Origin: Carposina sasakii
Taxonomy: Eukaryota > Arthropoda > Insecta > Lepidoptera > Carposinidae
NCBI GenBank assembly: GCA_014607495.2
Contig: CP053148.1
Span: forward strand, 13,516,001-13,580,000
Reading direction: 5' to 3'
Length of the DNA stretch: 64,000 nucleotides
Below, piece by piece: positions 54,154-64,000 of the stretch (within the stretch, counting starts at the first letter, position 1; each line of letters begins with the position of its first letter). The position numbers and the translations under genes are program-made. Under the pieces are notes generated by a model. The model saw only the letters and a list, made by a program, of their open reading frames with translations, was not told where the DNA came from and did not search any database.

Positions 54154-54476
54154 TCTATACATATAATAAAAATGTTACGGATCGCTGTCTGTACATGGAA
54201 GATATATGAGAAAAAATATTATAGGAGACCTTTATCAACGCAATAGGACCCAAAACGATGATTTTTGGAATTTTTGTCTGTTTGTCTGTGCGTTTGTGCA
54301 CGCTAATCTCAAAAACGGCTGAACCGATTTTTATGTAGTTTTCAGGAATATATTGTGACAGGTCCCACTTAACATATAGGCTACTTTTTATCCCGGGAAA
54401 ATGATTTTATCCCGGATAATTTCGACATTTTGTTTTTTCTGTAGTCCACGCGGACGGAGTCGCGGGCGTCCACTAG
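54154..54476 (+). mobile_element. Helitron-like element, full length
   Basis: Starts A|TCTATACATATAATAAAAAT at 54154 and ends GGCGTCCACTAG|T at 54476. It is homologous to 42230-42575 and 48674-49001 over its whole length, with all landmarks in the same order. No ORF. Confidence 0.85.
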
Positions 54477-54479
54477 TTA

Positions 54480-54865
54480 TCAGAATAAAAACTAAAATAA
54501 AGGATGTAATGTCAGGAGTTCATGTAAACTATCGAAATTCTCGATTTTGATCGAATTCCTTGTTAAATGGGTATTGTTACATTATGTTTTGTCCATATAT
54601 CATAACCGCCGTCAATCATCGCTATTAGTTAAGCGAATGCATTCAACAACGTAGTCGAACTTCCATTACTGATGTGGTTATTCACGTAAGCAAGTGTTGC
54701 CAACTTGAAAATTGGTGCCGATTTTCAGATTAGTTTGGGTTTGAAAATGGCGGTAAAATCTTAGCATGGAATTAAGTTCATATCGCAAACATTAAAGCTT
54801 AATTATTAAGGGTTAATAAGTTAGATATGACAGCCATCACGATTGACGATAAAATATTTTTATTA
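54480..54865. other. Stretch without supported gene
   Basis: No feature supported. Confidence 0.35.
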
Positions 54866-54867
54866 CA

Positions 54868-55097
54868 CCAGGGATCCGCCCCGGCTCTTCACGGGTATAA
54901 TGCCTTTACACATGGGCGGCAGCTATAGAAAAGTGTTGTTTTTAGACTTTATCAGGCATTTTTTTTATTTTTCTCTCCGTGAAAACCATCCTCGTACTTC
55001 AAGGAATATTCTAAAAAAAAGAATTAGCGAAATCGGTTCAGTGTTCTCGAGATCTGCGCTTAGCAACACATTCAGCGATTCATTTTTATATTATAGA
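54868..55097 (-). mobile_element. Helitron-like family 2
   Basis: On the minus strand: TTCTATAATATAAAAATGAA, TCGCTGAATGTGTTGC, CACTGAACCGATTTCGC, TTAGAATATTCCTTGAAGTA, then AGAGCCGGGGCGGATCCCTGG at the 3' end (CTGG in place of CTAG). The 5' part matches 28485-28605. A 3' relative (GAGCCCGGAGCGGGTCGCTGG) lies at 57828-57848. Confidence 0.65.
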
Positions 55098-55099
55098 AT

Positions 55100-57970
55100 A
55101 TTTGTGAAGAGTATGTAGGTAACGTATAGGAATGAAGTGCATACCCATTCGAAAAGTAGAGAATTATTAAGGCAAAAACTTTCAAAATGACAGCATTATT
55201 GATACAAACTAACGGTACAAAAAAACGTTGGCAGCACTGCACGTAGGCAATTATAGTGACGCACTTAGCTACGTATAATACGAGCGACGTCCATGTACAG
55301 AAAGGGCGTAATGTTTTAACAGTAGAGATAGGTTGCAGAAACACATTATGTTTGTCTCGAGGTAGGTATTAAGACACTTACGAATTCTGTAATAAGTTTG
55401 TTAAAAAACAAAGCACATATCCTCAATTTTTTTTTATAATTACTAATATTAAATAATTTGTTGTACCACCCAACCCCAAATTAGAACACTTGATATTAAA
55501 AAAGCCTCGTATAAGGAATGTGAATATTTCTATAATAGTACACACATGAACGTATAGATAACGGACGTAATGCTGTCAATGCACAGATTGAAGCACCGAA
55601 ATAGCGGCGCGTTGCGCATGTGTGCGTATTTTCTAGTAGGCGCCGAGCTTACTATGGTTTGTATGTGTGGGTGGATAACGCGTCATTATGAATGCCTCAC
55701 TCTGCGCATTGACAACACTCTGTCCGTTATTCTTTTTACGTTCATGAGTACTCGTAGCAAGTAAACAATGATCAGCGAGATAATAAAAAATGTTTAACTG
55801 ATGAATAATATGAAAACAAATAGTTGCGAGGAAAGAATGTGAAGAAAATTCATAATAAGTAGATATAAATAAATAATAAATATAAGGAACATAATTAAAA
55901 TCAAAATCGGAAAGTAGGCGCGCAATTAGTAGGCGATGTTAATAAGAAACAAGCTATGCTCCTAATTTATTTAAATCTAGGATGAATTAAAAAAATAATT
56001 CATTAAAATCTACCTATTCAAAATGGAGTGAATCAGGTAGCATGTTAATTAATACTTATAACTATTATAGAAAACTGAGTCACAAACTATGACAATAGAA
56101 AAGAAAAACTACTGAAGCTTATTGTCATAAAAAGTGGCCTATGGAAGCACTAAGAAAGCATTTAATTCCTCTGGAGACCAGAAAAACGGGAAATCTAAAA
56201 TTTACGCAGTAAACGACGTAGGCGACCGCTAGTTAGGTATAAAGTTACAATTCACATTTTATCCCGGGAAAATGTATGCAGAGGAAGACGAAATAACGTT
56301 CGCGTCAATAACCCCGCGTCTCGATTACGTATTTTCCACGTAAACTTGTAATTATTTGCAATTCTTGTATCGGTCCGCCAATCAATTAATTAAGGAAGTA
56401 AAAAAATATGACAATGGCAAGCAAAACTGCGCAATAGTTTTGGCTTTCAACCCTGTAATAATTATTGGCTAATGATGACATTTTCATATGAGACTCAGTT
56501 AATGATCTATCGCCATTGCGCAGACTAATCTAACTATGCAACATTTAAAAATGTCACTGAGCAGAACAAAGAACCTAAGAATATTTATATAGGTACAATA
56601 TCAAACTGTATGAAGATACCCTAAGGCAGCTGTTCCACCTGTTCCGAGTGTTGTCACTGAGAAATGTACATCTGCACTTTTGGTTGGGACACCGCCTTAC
56701 ATACACAATTTTTCAATACAAATTCATATAATCTCTCATGATGTGTTCCAAAAGTCACATTGCTTTATAACCGGCCGCCTGAATGCCACTTTGATAATGC
56801 ACATTTTGACCTGCCTGCCGAGCGCAAGATCATGAACAAGATGGATAACAAGGCGATGATGACATGATTATTTGATTTAATAACTCATAACATACTCGTA
56901 AGACGTCTTTACAAACTGTGTGTACGGGTGGCTCGAACCAATCAAAGTCAAACTTTGGGATGAATATTAAATGTCAACAGACATTTGCAAATAACGAACC
57001 CCTCTATACTTTGTCTATCAGATAGACTCTATCTGATTAAATCGAACTGATTGGCGTGAGTATCGACCTATAGTGCGACAAACACATTCTAGAAACGTGT
57101 ATAAAAATACAGCGAACAGGAATCGTGGGAATCGACAATAATTCAGTCGAAGAGCAGATGACATGGCGGACAAATCTGATGTCATACGGACAGACGCGCG
57201 CAAAGTAGTACGTAACACTTATTTCATGACATCACAGACGCGTTTATTTCTGGCCGCTCGAGCCTCAAAATAATTTAACTTCCACCATCGTATATAGAGA
57301 GCGACTAACTGCACACGCATGTGTAATATATACAAAAGAGATGCGAGCAAATTATTTGTAGCTACGAAACCGGCTCACAGCGAGTGCGCGTACGAGTACA
57401 ATACGATGACTCTAAAGCGCGCGCAATTATGTCGGGCAATCAGACGTTTTGCTTGCTTATTCAGCGATACAAGAGCGATTATACGTATCGTGTTCTGTGC
57501 ATTGGAATGCTTTATAAGGCCATTGTCGTTATGCATTCCTTTAAATCAATGATTGAAAGTTCACTATGATCTAAAAATATCTTCAAAAAATGCTGCACTA
57601 GCCATTTGCGCAATTCTTTAACAAGTTTTAAAATGGATAGTAACACTAGACTAAATTACCCAATGAACCAACTTTTCCGAAAAATTTATCACCAAACTTG
57701 CATTTCAACATGAACTGAACATGTAAGAATTAATTTCAGTTTTACCAGAGAGAGGATATAATCATTTGAGCCATATAAGGTACTATTAAATAGGGAGTAA
57801 AAAGGCAATATACAACATGCGAGCCCGGAGCGGGTCGCTGGTGTGCTAATAAATGCACTGGCCCACGCCAACAATCTAAATGGGGTTACCTTTATCACGG
57901 AAATTACAACAAAGGTTAAACTCGCCATAGACACGCGAGCGCCACCTGCTCGAGAATATAATTAATGCTG
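55100..57970. other. Stretch with only fragments
   Basis: No supported gene. GCCCGGAGCGGGTCGCTGG at 57830-57848 looks like the 3' end of Helitron-like family 2, and TTATCCCGGGAAAATG at 56260-56275 looks like a fragment of family 1. Short frames (55072-55344, 57319-57552) show no domain. Confidence 0.45.
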
Positions 57971-57975
57971 AATAA

Positions 57976-58025
57976 GTGCTCTGCCTACCCCGTAAGGGAT
58001 AAAGGCGTGATTATGTGTATGTGTG
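57976..58025 (+). mobile_element. LINE/SINE 3' tail fragment
   Basis: GCTCTGCCTACCCCGTAAGG and GATAAAGGCGTGATTATGTG, then TATGTGTG: the last 50 bases of the family at 9711-9855 and 13690-13912. Confidence 0.65.
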
Positions 58026-58029
58026 TGAA

Positions 58030-58790
58030 TAATATAAAGCATTTAACGGCACAGTTCATAGCTAGTAATTTATAAACATCAAATCTTATGTGTAAAAATG
58101 AATCGCTGAAACTCCGGCTGGAGCCATTGTAATGGGTTGTTGGAGGGTCACTTGTCATTAATGACGTTGATGGGGCATTAAGCAGTGTCTCGTTATCATG
58201 ATCGGGCTAATTTAGTAGAAGGTAATGGTTTTCCACGGACAAATAAAGACGTTAATGTTAAAGATTTTTTACTTTTAAAGAAATTATATATCTTATATTT
58301 TAAAATGATTAAGGCAAAAAACATCTTCTATAGATATATCTTAGGCTGAAATATAGTTCTGCCCATAATACCTGATGGCAAATACCCATAGAGAAACGTA
58401 AAAACATGGCAATATTATATTAATGACACAGGTTATAAGTGATACGATCTTTACAAGGAAGGACATAAAACTGACATAATATTAACAACGGCATAAAGTT
58501 TTTACTGCCACACATATTTTACACATGGTAAACGTGGACGATATGTACAATAAATTTGAGAGCGTTACACCAGCCGAAAAGCGAAAATGGGCATCTAAGG
58601 GTGTTAGATAATTAGAAATACAGCTTCTGTAAATGGTAAGCCTATTTTTGAATTTGATAAACTGATAGTTTGTTTTAGTTATTTGAGTAAAACAGATTCG
58701 GCTGGAGTAACGTTACCACAGCCAGATGTTTTGTTTTCTACAGTATTTTGCAATCAATTTTATGTAAATAGTTAGATATCAATTAGAAAT
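58030..58790. other. Stretch without supported gene
   Basis: GCGTTACACCAGCCGAAAA (58563) and GATTCGGCTGGAGTAACGTT (58695) form a loose inverted pair. AATGAATCGCTGAAAC at 58097 recalls the start of Helitron-like family 2. Confidence 0.4.
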
Positions 58791-58794
58791 GAAT

Positions 58795-59091
58795 GTTATA
58801 ACCAGAAGTCGGAATTAGGTAGAGTCATTTATGTACTTGCATCGAAATGTTGATATTAATGTGGACCTTCCCAGGATTTCTAATGGACAATCCCGTGTGG
58901 CCAACAATATTACAAATAAATAATAATAAAACCCTCAGAGATAGACAAATAAAACAAAGATAATTAACATAAAATTTCTGCTCTTTAAAATTAATACCGG
59001 AATTTGAGGCATATCCACTTTATTCTTTCGCTGTATGAAATCAGTGCAAGTACATAAATGACTGTACCTAATTCCGACCTCTGGTTATAAC
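58795..59091. mobile_element. TIR element with GTTATAACCAG ends
   Basis: Left GTTATAACCAGAAGTCGGAA through ACTTGCAT (58795-58841) and right (59044-59091) are reverse complements over about 47 bases with a few mismatches. The 200-base centre is AT-rich without an ORF. A non-autonomous DNA element. Confidence 0.75.
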
Positions 59092-59094
59092 TTA

Positions 59095-59910
59095 TTTTGT
59101 ATTCGTATTTGCTATGGCTGTTACGATATTCAAAATCCTGCTGGAGTAACGTTTGCGCATTTGCTGGAACCCAGAATTGACTGACCGAATTATTTTTACG
59201 TAGTTATAATTTGGTGCACAATAAAAGAATCTACAATAATACACAGTTTTGATGTTATTTCAGGAAATAGAAATGAGCTTTAATTGGTCCTAGCACTTCC
59301 AATGAGCGCTCCAAAGACTAACTTAAAACGTATTATTTAGGTAATTCTTGCCCTTAAATGGTAGTGTAATTTCATTAGTATCCTATATCTAATTAAAAAC
59401 TTATAATGAATTTTATTTTGCACCGGCTACGGCGTGCACACAGATATTTGAAGACCGATTAAACGAGTTTTCTGTAATAGTGGTAACTGAATCTTATATA
59501 AATAATTAGAAATATAGTTCAATTATATACTTGAGAAATTTCAAACTTGTACACTAACAAATTAACAATATAATCTAAAATGAACATAAAAATTAGGTAT
59601 AAGTGGTAACCCGACCACAACTAGAATGTCATAAGAAACCGACCGTTCAATATTTTTGTCAACTTTCTAAAATTATAAGCATAATTGGTTCTAAAAATTT
59701 GGTATAGTCATGTATGAAATTAGTTTGATAGAAAAATTAAACTACCATTCTAAATGTTTAAATAAAGCGGGACGGACCCAGGGAGCAGCATAATTCACAG
59801 GGAAGCGCACGGGACTGACCATGAGTCGTGACATGACCGAATCACCTTGTCAGATGTCGGATAGTTGAAATTTTTCAGCGTGTGTTTTCTTCTTTGGTAA
59901 TGGCTGAGTG
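59095..59910. other. Stretch without supported gene
   Basis: No feature supported. Confidence 0.35.
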
Positions 59911-59911
59911 C

Positions 59912-60075
59912 ATCATCATCATCAGCCTACTGCAGTCCACCGCTGGGTGTAGACCTCCACCAACGCAGGCCACAAGGCTTGACCTTCCGTTTTTGCCATC
60001 CTGTTACCTAATGCCAATTAATATTAGCGAGATTCCCAGCATTGACCTTTCCATAGCTCTCTCAGTGCATCATCA
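59912..60075 (-). mobile_element. RTE-type 3' end with internal deletion
   Basis: On the minus strand it runs from GAGAGCTATGGAAAGGTCAA, TGCTGGGAATCTCGCTAATA, over a jump, to GGATGGCAAAAACGGAAGG, CTTGTGGCCTGCG and CAGCGGTGGACTGCAGTAGG, then (ATG)n. The two parts match the start (27137-27175) and the end (27370-27449) of the RTE fragment at 27 kb, so about 200 bases between them are deleted. Dead copy. Confidence 0.7.
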
Positions 60076-60079
60076 GTAG

Positions 60080-60295
60080 GTAAGTAGTGATTATCATTTA
60101 CACAAAAACCGTTATAATTAGATACAGGCCAATGCACCTGAAGAAGTTATTCTCATCGATTGTATTTTTATTCATTGTAGGTAAGTAATGGAAAATAAAT
60201 ACCTATTTGCATAGTACTTACACAATAATGGCGAGAATTAATATTCTAGGTGTTACATTTGATGTTGTTTTTTTTTTGTACTATATACTAACATA
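60080..60295. other. Spacer without supported feature
   Basis: AT-rich with a T12 run. Nothing recognised. Confidence 0.35.
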
Positions 60296-60300
60296 AAATT

Positions 60301-60365
60301 TAAGTTTGTGTAATACTAACACTATGGGCACAAGCCTGAAATAAAAAGATTTTATTTTATTTATT
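60301..60365 (+). mobile_element. LINE 3' end with AATAAAA tail
   Basis: TTTGTGTAATACTAACACTA, TGGGCACAAGCCTGAAATAA and AAAGA. I know this as a common LINE 3' terminus in Lepidoptera; only the end is here. Confidence 0.5.
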
Positions 60366-60663
60366 ATTATATTATTTCTTCACATTTTCTGAGTTACTGC
60401 ATTTAAAAAATTGTTAGTTACGAAATCAAGCACAGGAGTTGTTCTATGAAACGTACTCTACCTACCTACGATGGCTCGCACTTGGCGGCTATTGAAAAAC
60501 TATTAAACACAAATGCATTTTGCTTAGCGTGTGGAGCAGCTTTATGGACGAAACCATAATCTGACGTGGACTGTTATCTTTGATTAGAAGCTCAATCATT
60601 ACTAGATTATTTAGTCATTAATTTAAATTAGATGCGTCAAAGCTCTAGTATAATAGTACGAGT

Positions 60664-60803
60664 ATGGACGTTTTTCTACTAGACGACACCACACCACTAG
60701 ACATTTCGTCAACTGGGGGCCGTGTCGTGGAAAAACGAGCGATACTATCTAATACATTTTTGCTTCCAAAAAAGCTGTGCTCGTGTCGTCTAGAGGAAAA
60801 ACG
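60664..60803. repeat. Imperfect inverted repeat
   Basis: GGACGTTTTTCTACTAGACG and ACAC pair with GTGTCGTCTAGAGGAAAAAC and GCC. Length about 140. A possible MITE; the arms are short (about 27 bases). Confidence 0.55.
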
Positions 60804-60804
60804 C

Positions 60805-61360
60805 CCTCATCCGTGATAAAGTTGTCGTCATTCAGGCGAAAAAGGAAGGACAATATGCATAAAGTTTCCAACATACTTCATTCTTTAGTGCACAACTATG
60901 GTTTAGTTAAAAATAGCTTGTTTTGCCAAATTTTTGCTCTCTATGAAACTAAGGCTGTAGATCATTAAACATAGCCTTAGATAAAAATTTATTATATCAT
61001 CCAATATAAATTATAATTGAAATAAATAACCATATTTCTAGTTTTATACTATCCTACGTCTACTGGGTATTCGTCGTACCTGCTTATTATTAGAAAACTC
61101 TTTGGTTAATCATTCGCATACGGCTCAAATATAGAGCAGTTTGTAGTAGTTACTTCTTGTAATGTCGGACTAATTTCGAAAATTGCATGAATTAGCTAAT
61201 TACTTGAGCGATCTAATCACAGACATTCGAGCAACTTGGCTTTAGTCGATTTACGCTGCAATACACTCGCTCAATTATATAGAATGGAGAAGGTAAATTA
61301 GGCATATAATATAAGGGCAATAATTAAAGTGAGAACCAAATAATTTTTTGGCATTTATCA
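60805..61360. other. Stretch without supported gene
   Basis: No feature supported. Confidence 0.35.
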
Positions 61361-61365
61361 TGTGG

Positions 61366-61575
61366 TGATCCGTCCAGGGCTTCACTAGAACACATTCGCT
61401 GTATCTCCTTCCATGCATGTCGTAAAAATTGACTATAGAATTAGGGCATTCTCATGCTGCTCATGATGAGCTTGTCACAAACATCTGTGCCTGCAATGCC
61501 AAACGTGACCGGAGGATCTCCTTTGTGATCTGGTAGTTCTGGCTAACCCATTTCGGGAAGACAGCTATATTTATT
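61366..61575 (+). mobile_element. Retroelement fragment, TTCTGGCTAACCCATT family
   Basis: TCCGTCCAGGGCTTCACTAG, CTGTATCTCCTTCCATGCAT, ATGATGAGCTTGTCACAAAC and GTAGTTCTGGCTAACCCATT. Shorter relatives lie at 34697-34785 (start) and 29711-29822 (end). Class unknown. Confidence 0.5.
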
Positions 61576-61739
61576 TATGATTTTTTGTAGGTACTTAAGT
61601 CTGAGGTCTGATATCTATAACATAATTTAATACTAAATACTTATGTATTATTGTTCACTTATTCATTATACGCCTTTACTATTAAAAACTATCAAGTTAA
61701 AAATTAGTACTACTTCTCGGTGATTTATATTTAGTTACT

Positions 61740-61860
61740 CTAGGGATACCAGCTTTTAGCTTATGTTAAGAGACATTTGTATAAATATATATTATCTTGT
61801 AATGCTGTTTGGTTTCCTAAATAAAGAAAATAAAATAAAAAAATAAAAATAAAAATGAAT
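61740..61860 (+). mobile_element. LINE 3' end with A-rich tail
   Basis: TATCTTGTAATGCTGTTTGG and TTTCCTAAATAAAG are followed by an (AAAAT)n run to 61857. The layout fits a LINE 3' UTR, polyadenylation signal and tail. Confidence 0.5.
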
Positions 61861-61864
61861 AATG

Positions 61865-63480
61865 AAAACACATATTCAAATGTGAGTACACCGGTACCAG
61901 CATGTAAAAGCTACACAGCGCACAAGTAATATCCTAATCTAAATAATTACTAAGAAATTAACAAAAGGTCGCTGAAGGAAACTTGCTGGGCGTTTATAGA
62001 TAAAATCTTTAAGAAGCCTGAGATAACGGAAATTCCGTTGAGTTCCAAAAACTTTGGGTCATCCCTGAATTAAACTTTTAAGTACATAATTTGAACTTTG
62101 CCACATAAGTAATAGCTTGGGAGGTTGCTTACAAAAACCCTGCCTCGTCAAGTGACAGCATGACCTTCCCTCATTCGCCTAACTAAATAAATAAAAAATA
62201 CCATGACCAATATGTAGTGTTGATAAGGTTTACAAATACTGTCACGATGCGACGTCATTCCAACTGTAAATATTTTTAAAATATCAAGTTTTATCTGACA
62301 AAATAATACTGTCTTCATCCATGCGTTTTGGTTTAAACAAACTATCATAGGTGCGTGATTCTTAATATATTTTTGTTTTTTATATATGGCAGCACTTATT
62401 TGTAATTTCATTTTGGCAAACTGCACGAAACTAATGTACTCGTACAAGTTAGGTACTACGATACCGTACTTAACAAAGTAGAAACTGACAGTATAGTCCT
62501 CTCTCCGAATACAATATTAGGTAGGTAGTGAATAAGCTTAGTAAGTCTACTTTGCGAAGAAGTTGGGGATTAAATTTAAATGAGTTTACAGAATATAACC
62601 TCGCGTCTTAGGCACTTCGTAAGAATCTAATAGTTTACAACCTTCCAATACAGATAATAGTTACCTTAAGTTTAGACAAGCATTTGTCATGTAACATTAT
62701 CATGAAATATAACACTTACATGACCATAAATATGTTACATAGACATAAATATGAAACAATTTCATACATGGAACCGTATATTTCAGTGTTCACTGTTCCC
62801 CGATTCCTCTAATCTTTTCAGCCGAAAAATCTATTTCAAATTTTATAAAAAAACAATGCTGATTGCAATTAATACACGTGGCAACCAGCAGGCAACCGGT
62901 AGCTGTTATTGAAAGGTACAAGTATTATATCCACCTACAGTATTTTTTCGCCTATAGCGAACTCAAGAAATAATGAATATTCGAAATTTAGAAACGAACA
63001 AACAGCGAGCGTAAAAAGACTTTTATTTTACCATTTTAAGAACAGAAATCCAAGCGCTGAGAGTTGTGCAGAAGCATAACTTTGGTATAGAGAGAGAAAA
63101 AGTTTAATTAAATACGGTTGCATTTCAACCGAGCTTGGGACACTAATTTAAATAATAAAACAGAAGTCCAAGCAGAAATGTCTAAAGCGAAACGGCAAAT
63201 ATCTTAGTAGTGGTTAATTTCTATTGGAATCGATACTAAATGGCTTCCGTGCTCTTTTATTACGACCGCTTGACGTGGGCTCTCAATAAATAATGTAGAT
63301 AAACTACCCAGCGACAGAATAATATACAAAATTATACGGCTTCAGCAAAGGGTTGTGTACCTATGTATATACTTCGAAATTGACCGGCGGGAATACAGTC
63401 ATACTTGGTACCACATCGCGGCATCGGCATATACATACATATATCTACTTAGATCAGACGAGGCTTTTGTACTGAGTACA
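61865..63480. other. Stretch without supported gene
   Basis: The minus-strand frame of 99 codons at 62148-62447 shows no domain. Nothing else recognised. Confidence 0.4.
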
Positions 63481-63494
63481 GTACAGGCCACTAC

Positions 63495-63735
63495 AAATAG
63501 CCGCGTGGTGCCGGTAGAGTTTGTACCACCCCATGCCTGCCGTTGGTATAATACGAGGCGATTAAGGGTCTCCGGGAGGTGCTAACATAGTCCAAAAATC
63601 ATACTGCTGCACACACAAACCCGCCTGCCCAGCGTGGTGAACTGGTGACTATAGGCGAAAACCCCTCTAAGCCAGTAGCCTTGTGGCGTGCCCTGCGGGA
63701 GGCCTACGTCCAGCAGTGGACTGTAATAGGCTAAA
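63495..63735 (+). mobile_element. SINE-like element with RTE-type 3' tail
   Basis: TACGAGGCGATTAAGGGTCT, CCGGGAGGTGCTAACATAGT, CCCGCCTGCCCAGCGTGGTG, then CTTGTGGCGTGCCCTGCGGG, AGGCCTACGTCCAGCAGTGG and ACTGTAATAGGCTA. Same family as 3753-3911 and 21905-22175. The tail matches the RTE ORF end at 27390-27449. Confidence 0.8.
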
Positions 63736-63739
63736 GACG

Positions 63740-64000
63740 GACAGGTAGCAAATAATAATGAATATAAATAAATATAAAAAATGATTATAAATAGTTAAAG
63801 GCCTACAAACGTTACACGCACACAGTACTGAAAGAAAACGTTTAACGAAATGCACATTTTCTGTATTTATCGTCGAAGGTACTAACGATGACAGCGCGCC
63901 ATTAGTACGATATCAAAGCTCATCCTGTAGATGTTACGGAGGCCGTCCATCATCGTCGATTCAATGCATCTATTACTAGATGAGTGATAGTTTACTGTAA
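63740..64000. other. Window end without supported feature
   Basis: AT-rich sequence; nothing recognised. Confidence 0.35.

Overview
This window looks like animal nuclear DNA, most probably from a moth or butterfly. It is AT-rich and holds no long open frame of host character. It carries repeat ends that are familiar from lepidopteran genomes: non-LTR retrotransposon tails that finish in TATG-type microsatellites, a 3' motif coding GEAYVQQW, and many short elements that end in CTAG|T. The species call is an inference from repeat types and was not checked by any search.

I find no complete host gene, rRNA gene or functional tRNA gene. The sequence is best read as intergenic or deep intronic DNA filled by successive transposon insertions. 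The best coding remnants are a broken Ty1/copia retrotransposon (about 2.2-4.5 kb), the C-terminal end of a LINE reverse-transcriptase ORF (9.25-9.71 kb), an RTE-type ORF end (27.1-27.45 kb), another LINE ORF end (35.4-35.6 kb) and a Jockey-type ORF end (38.0-38.4 kb). All have frameshifts or stops. A GC/CpG-rich patch at 7.45-8.13 kb is the only stretch that resembles a host promoter or first exon.

Layout: 0-7 kb holds fold-back elements and the copia copy. 7-14 kb holds the CpG patch, a LINE end, a tandem repeat and a palindrome cluster. 14-19 kb is nearly empty. 19-28 kb holds LINE/SINE tails and an RTE fragment. 28-38 kb holds a tRNA-derived SINE, several near-perfect inverted repeats and LINE remnants. 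38-49 kb holds the Jockey remnant, Helitron-like elements and large inverted-repeat elements. 50.4-52.2 kb is a nest in which a transposon with 56-bp terminal repeats holds a TA-flanked MITE, a SINE and a Helitron-like element. 52.2-64 kb holds more Helitron-like copies and SINE/LINE tails.

The members work together only as parasites. Short elements share 3' tails with LINEs in the same window, the pattern expected of SINEs that borrow LINE enzymes. The Helitron-like copies have no replicase here and must depend on one elsewhere. I see no evidence of an undescribed defence, metabolic or viral system. The items most worth a second look are the perfect 80-bp palindrome at 35.8-36.0 kb, the nest at 50.4-52.2 kb, the dated SINE insertion inside the copia copy, and the density of CTAG|T elements.
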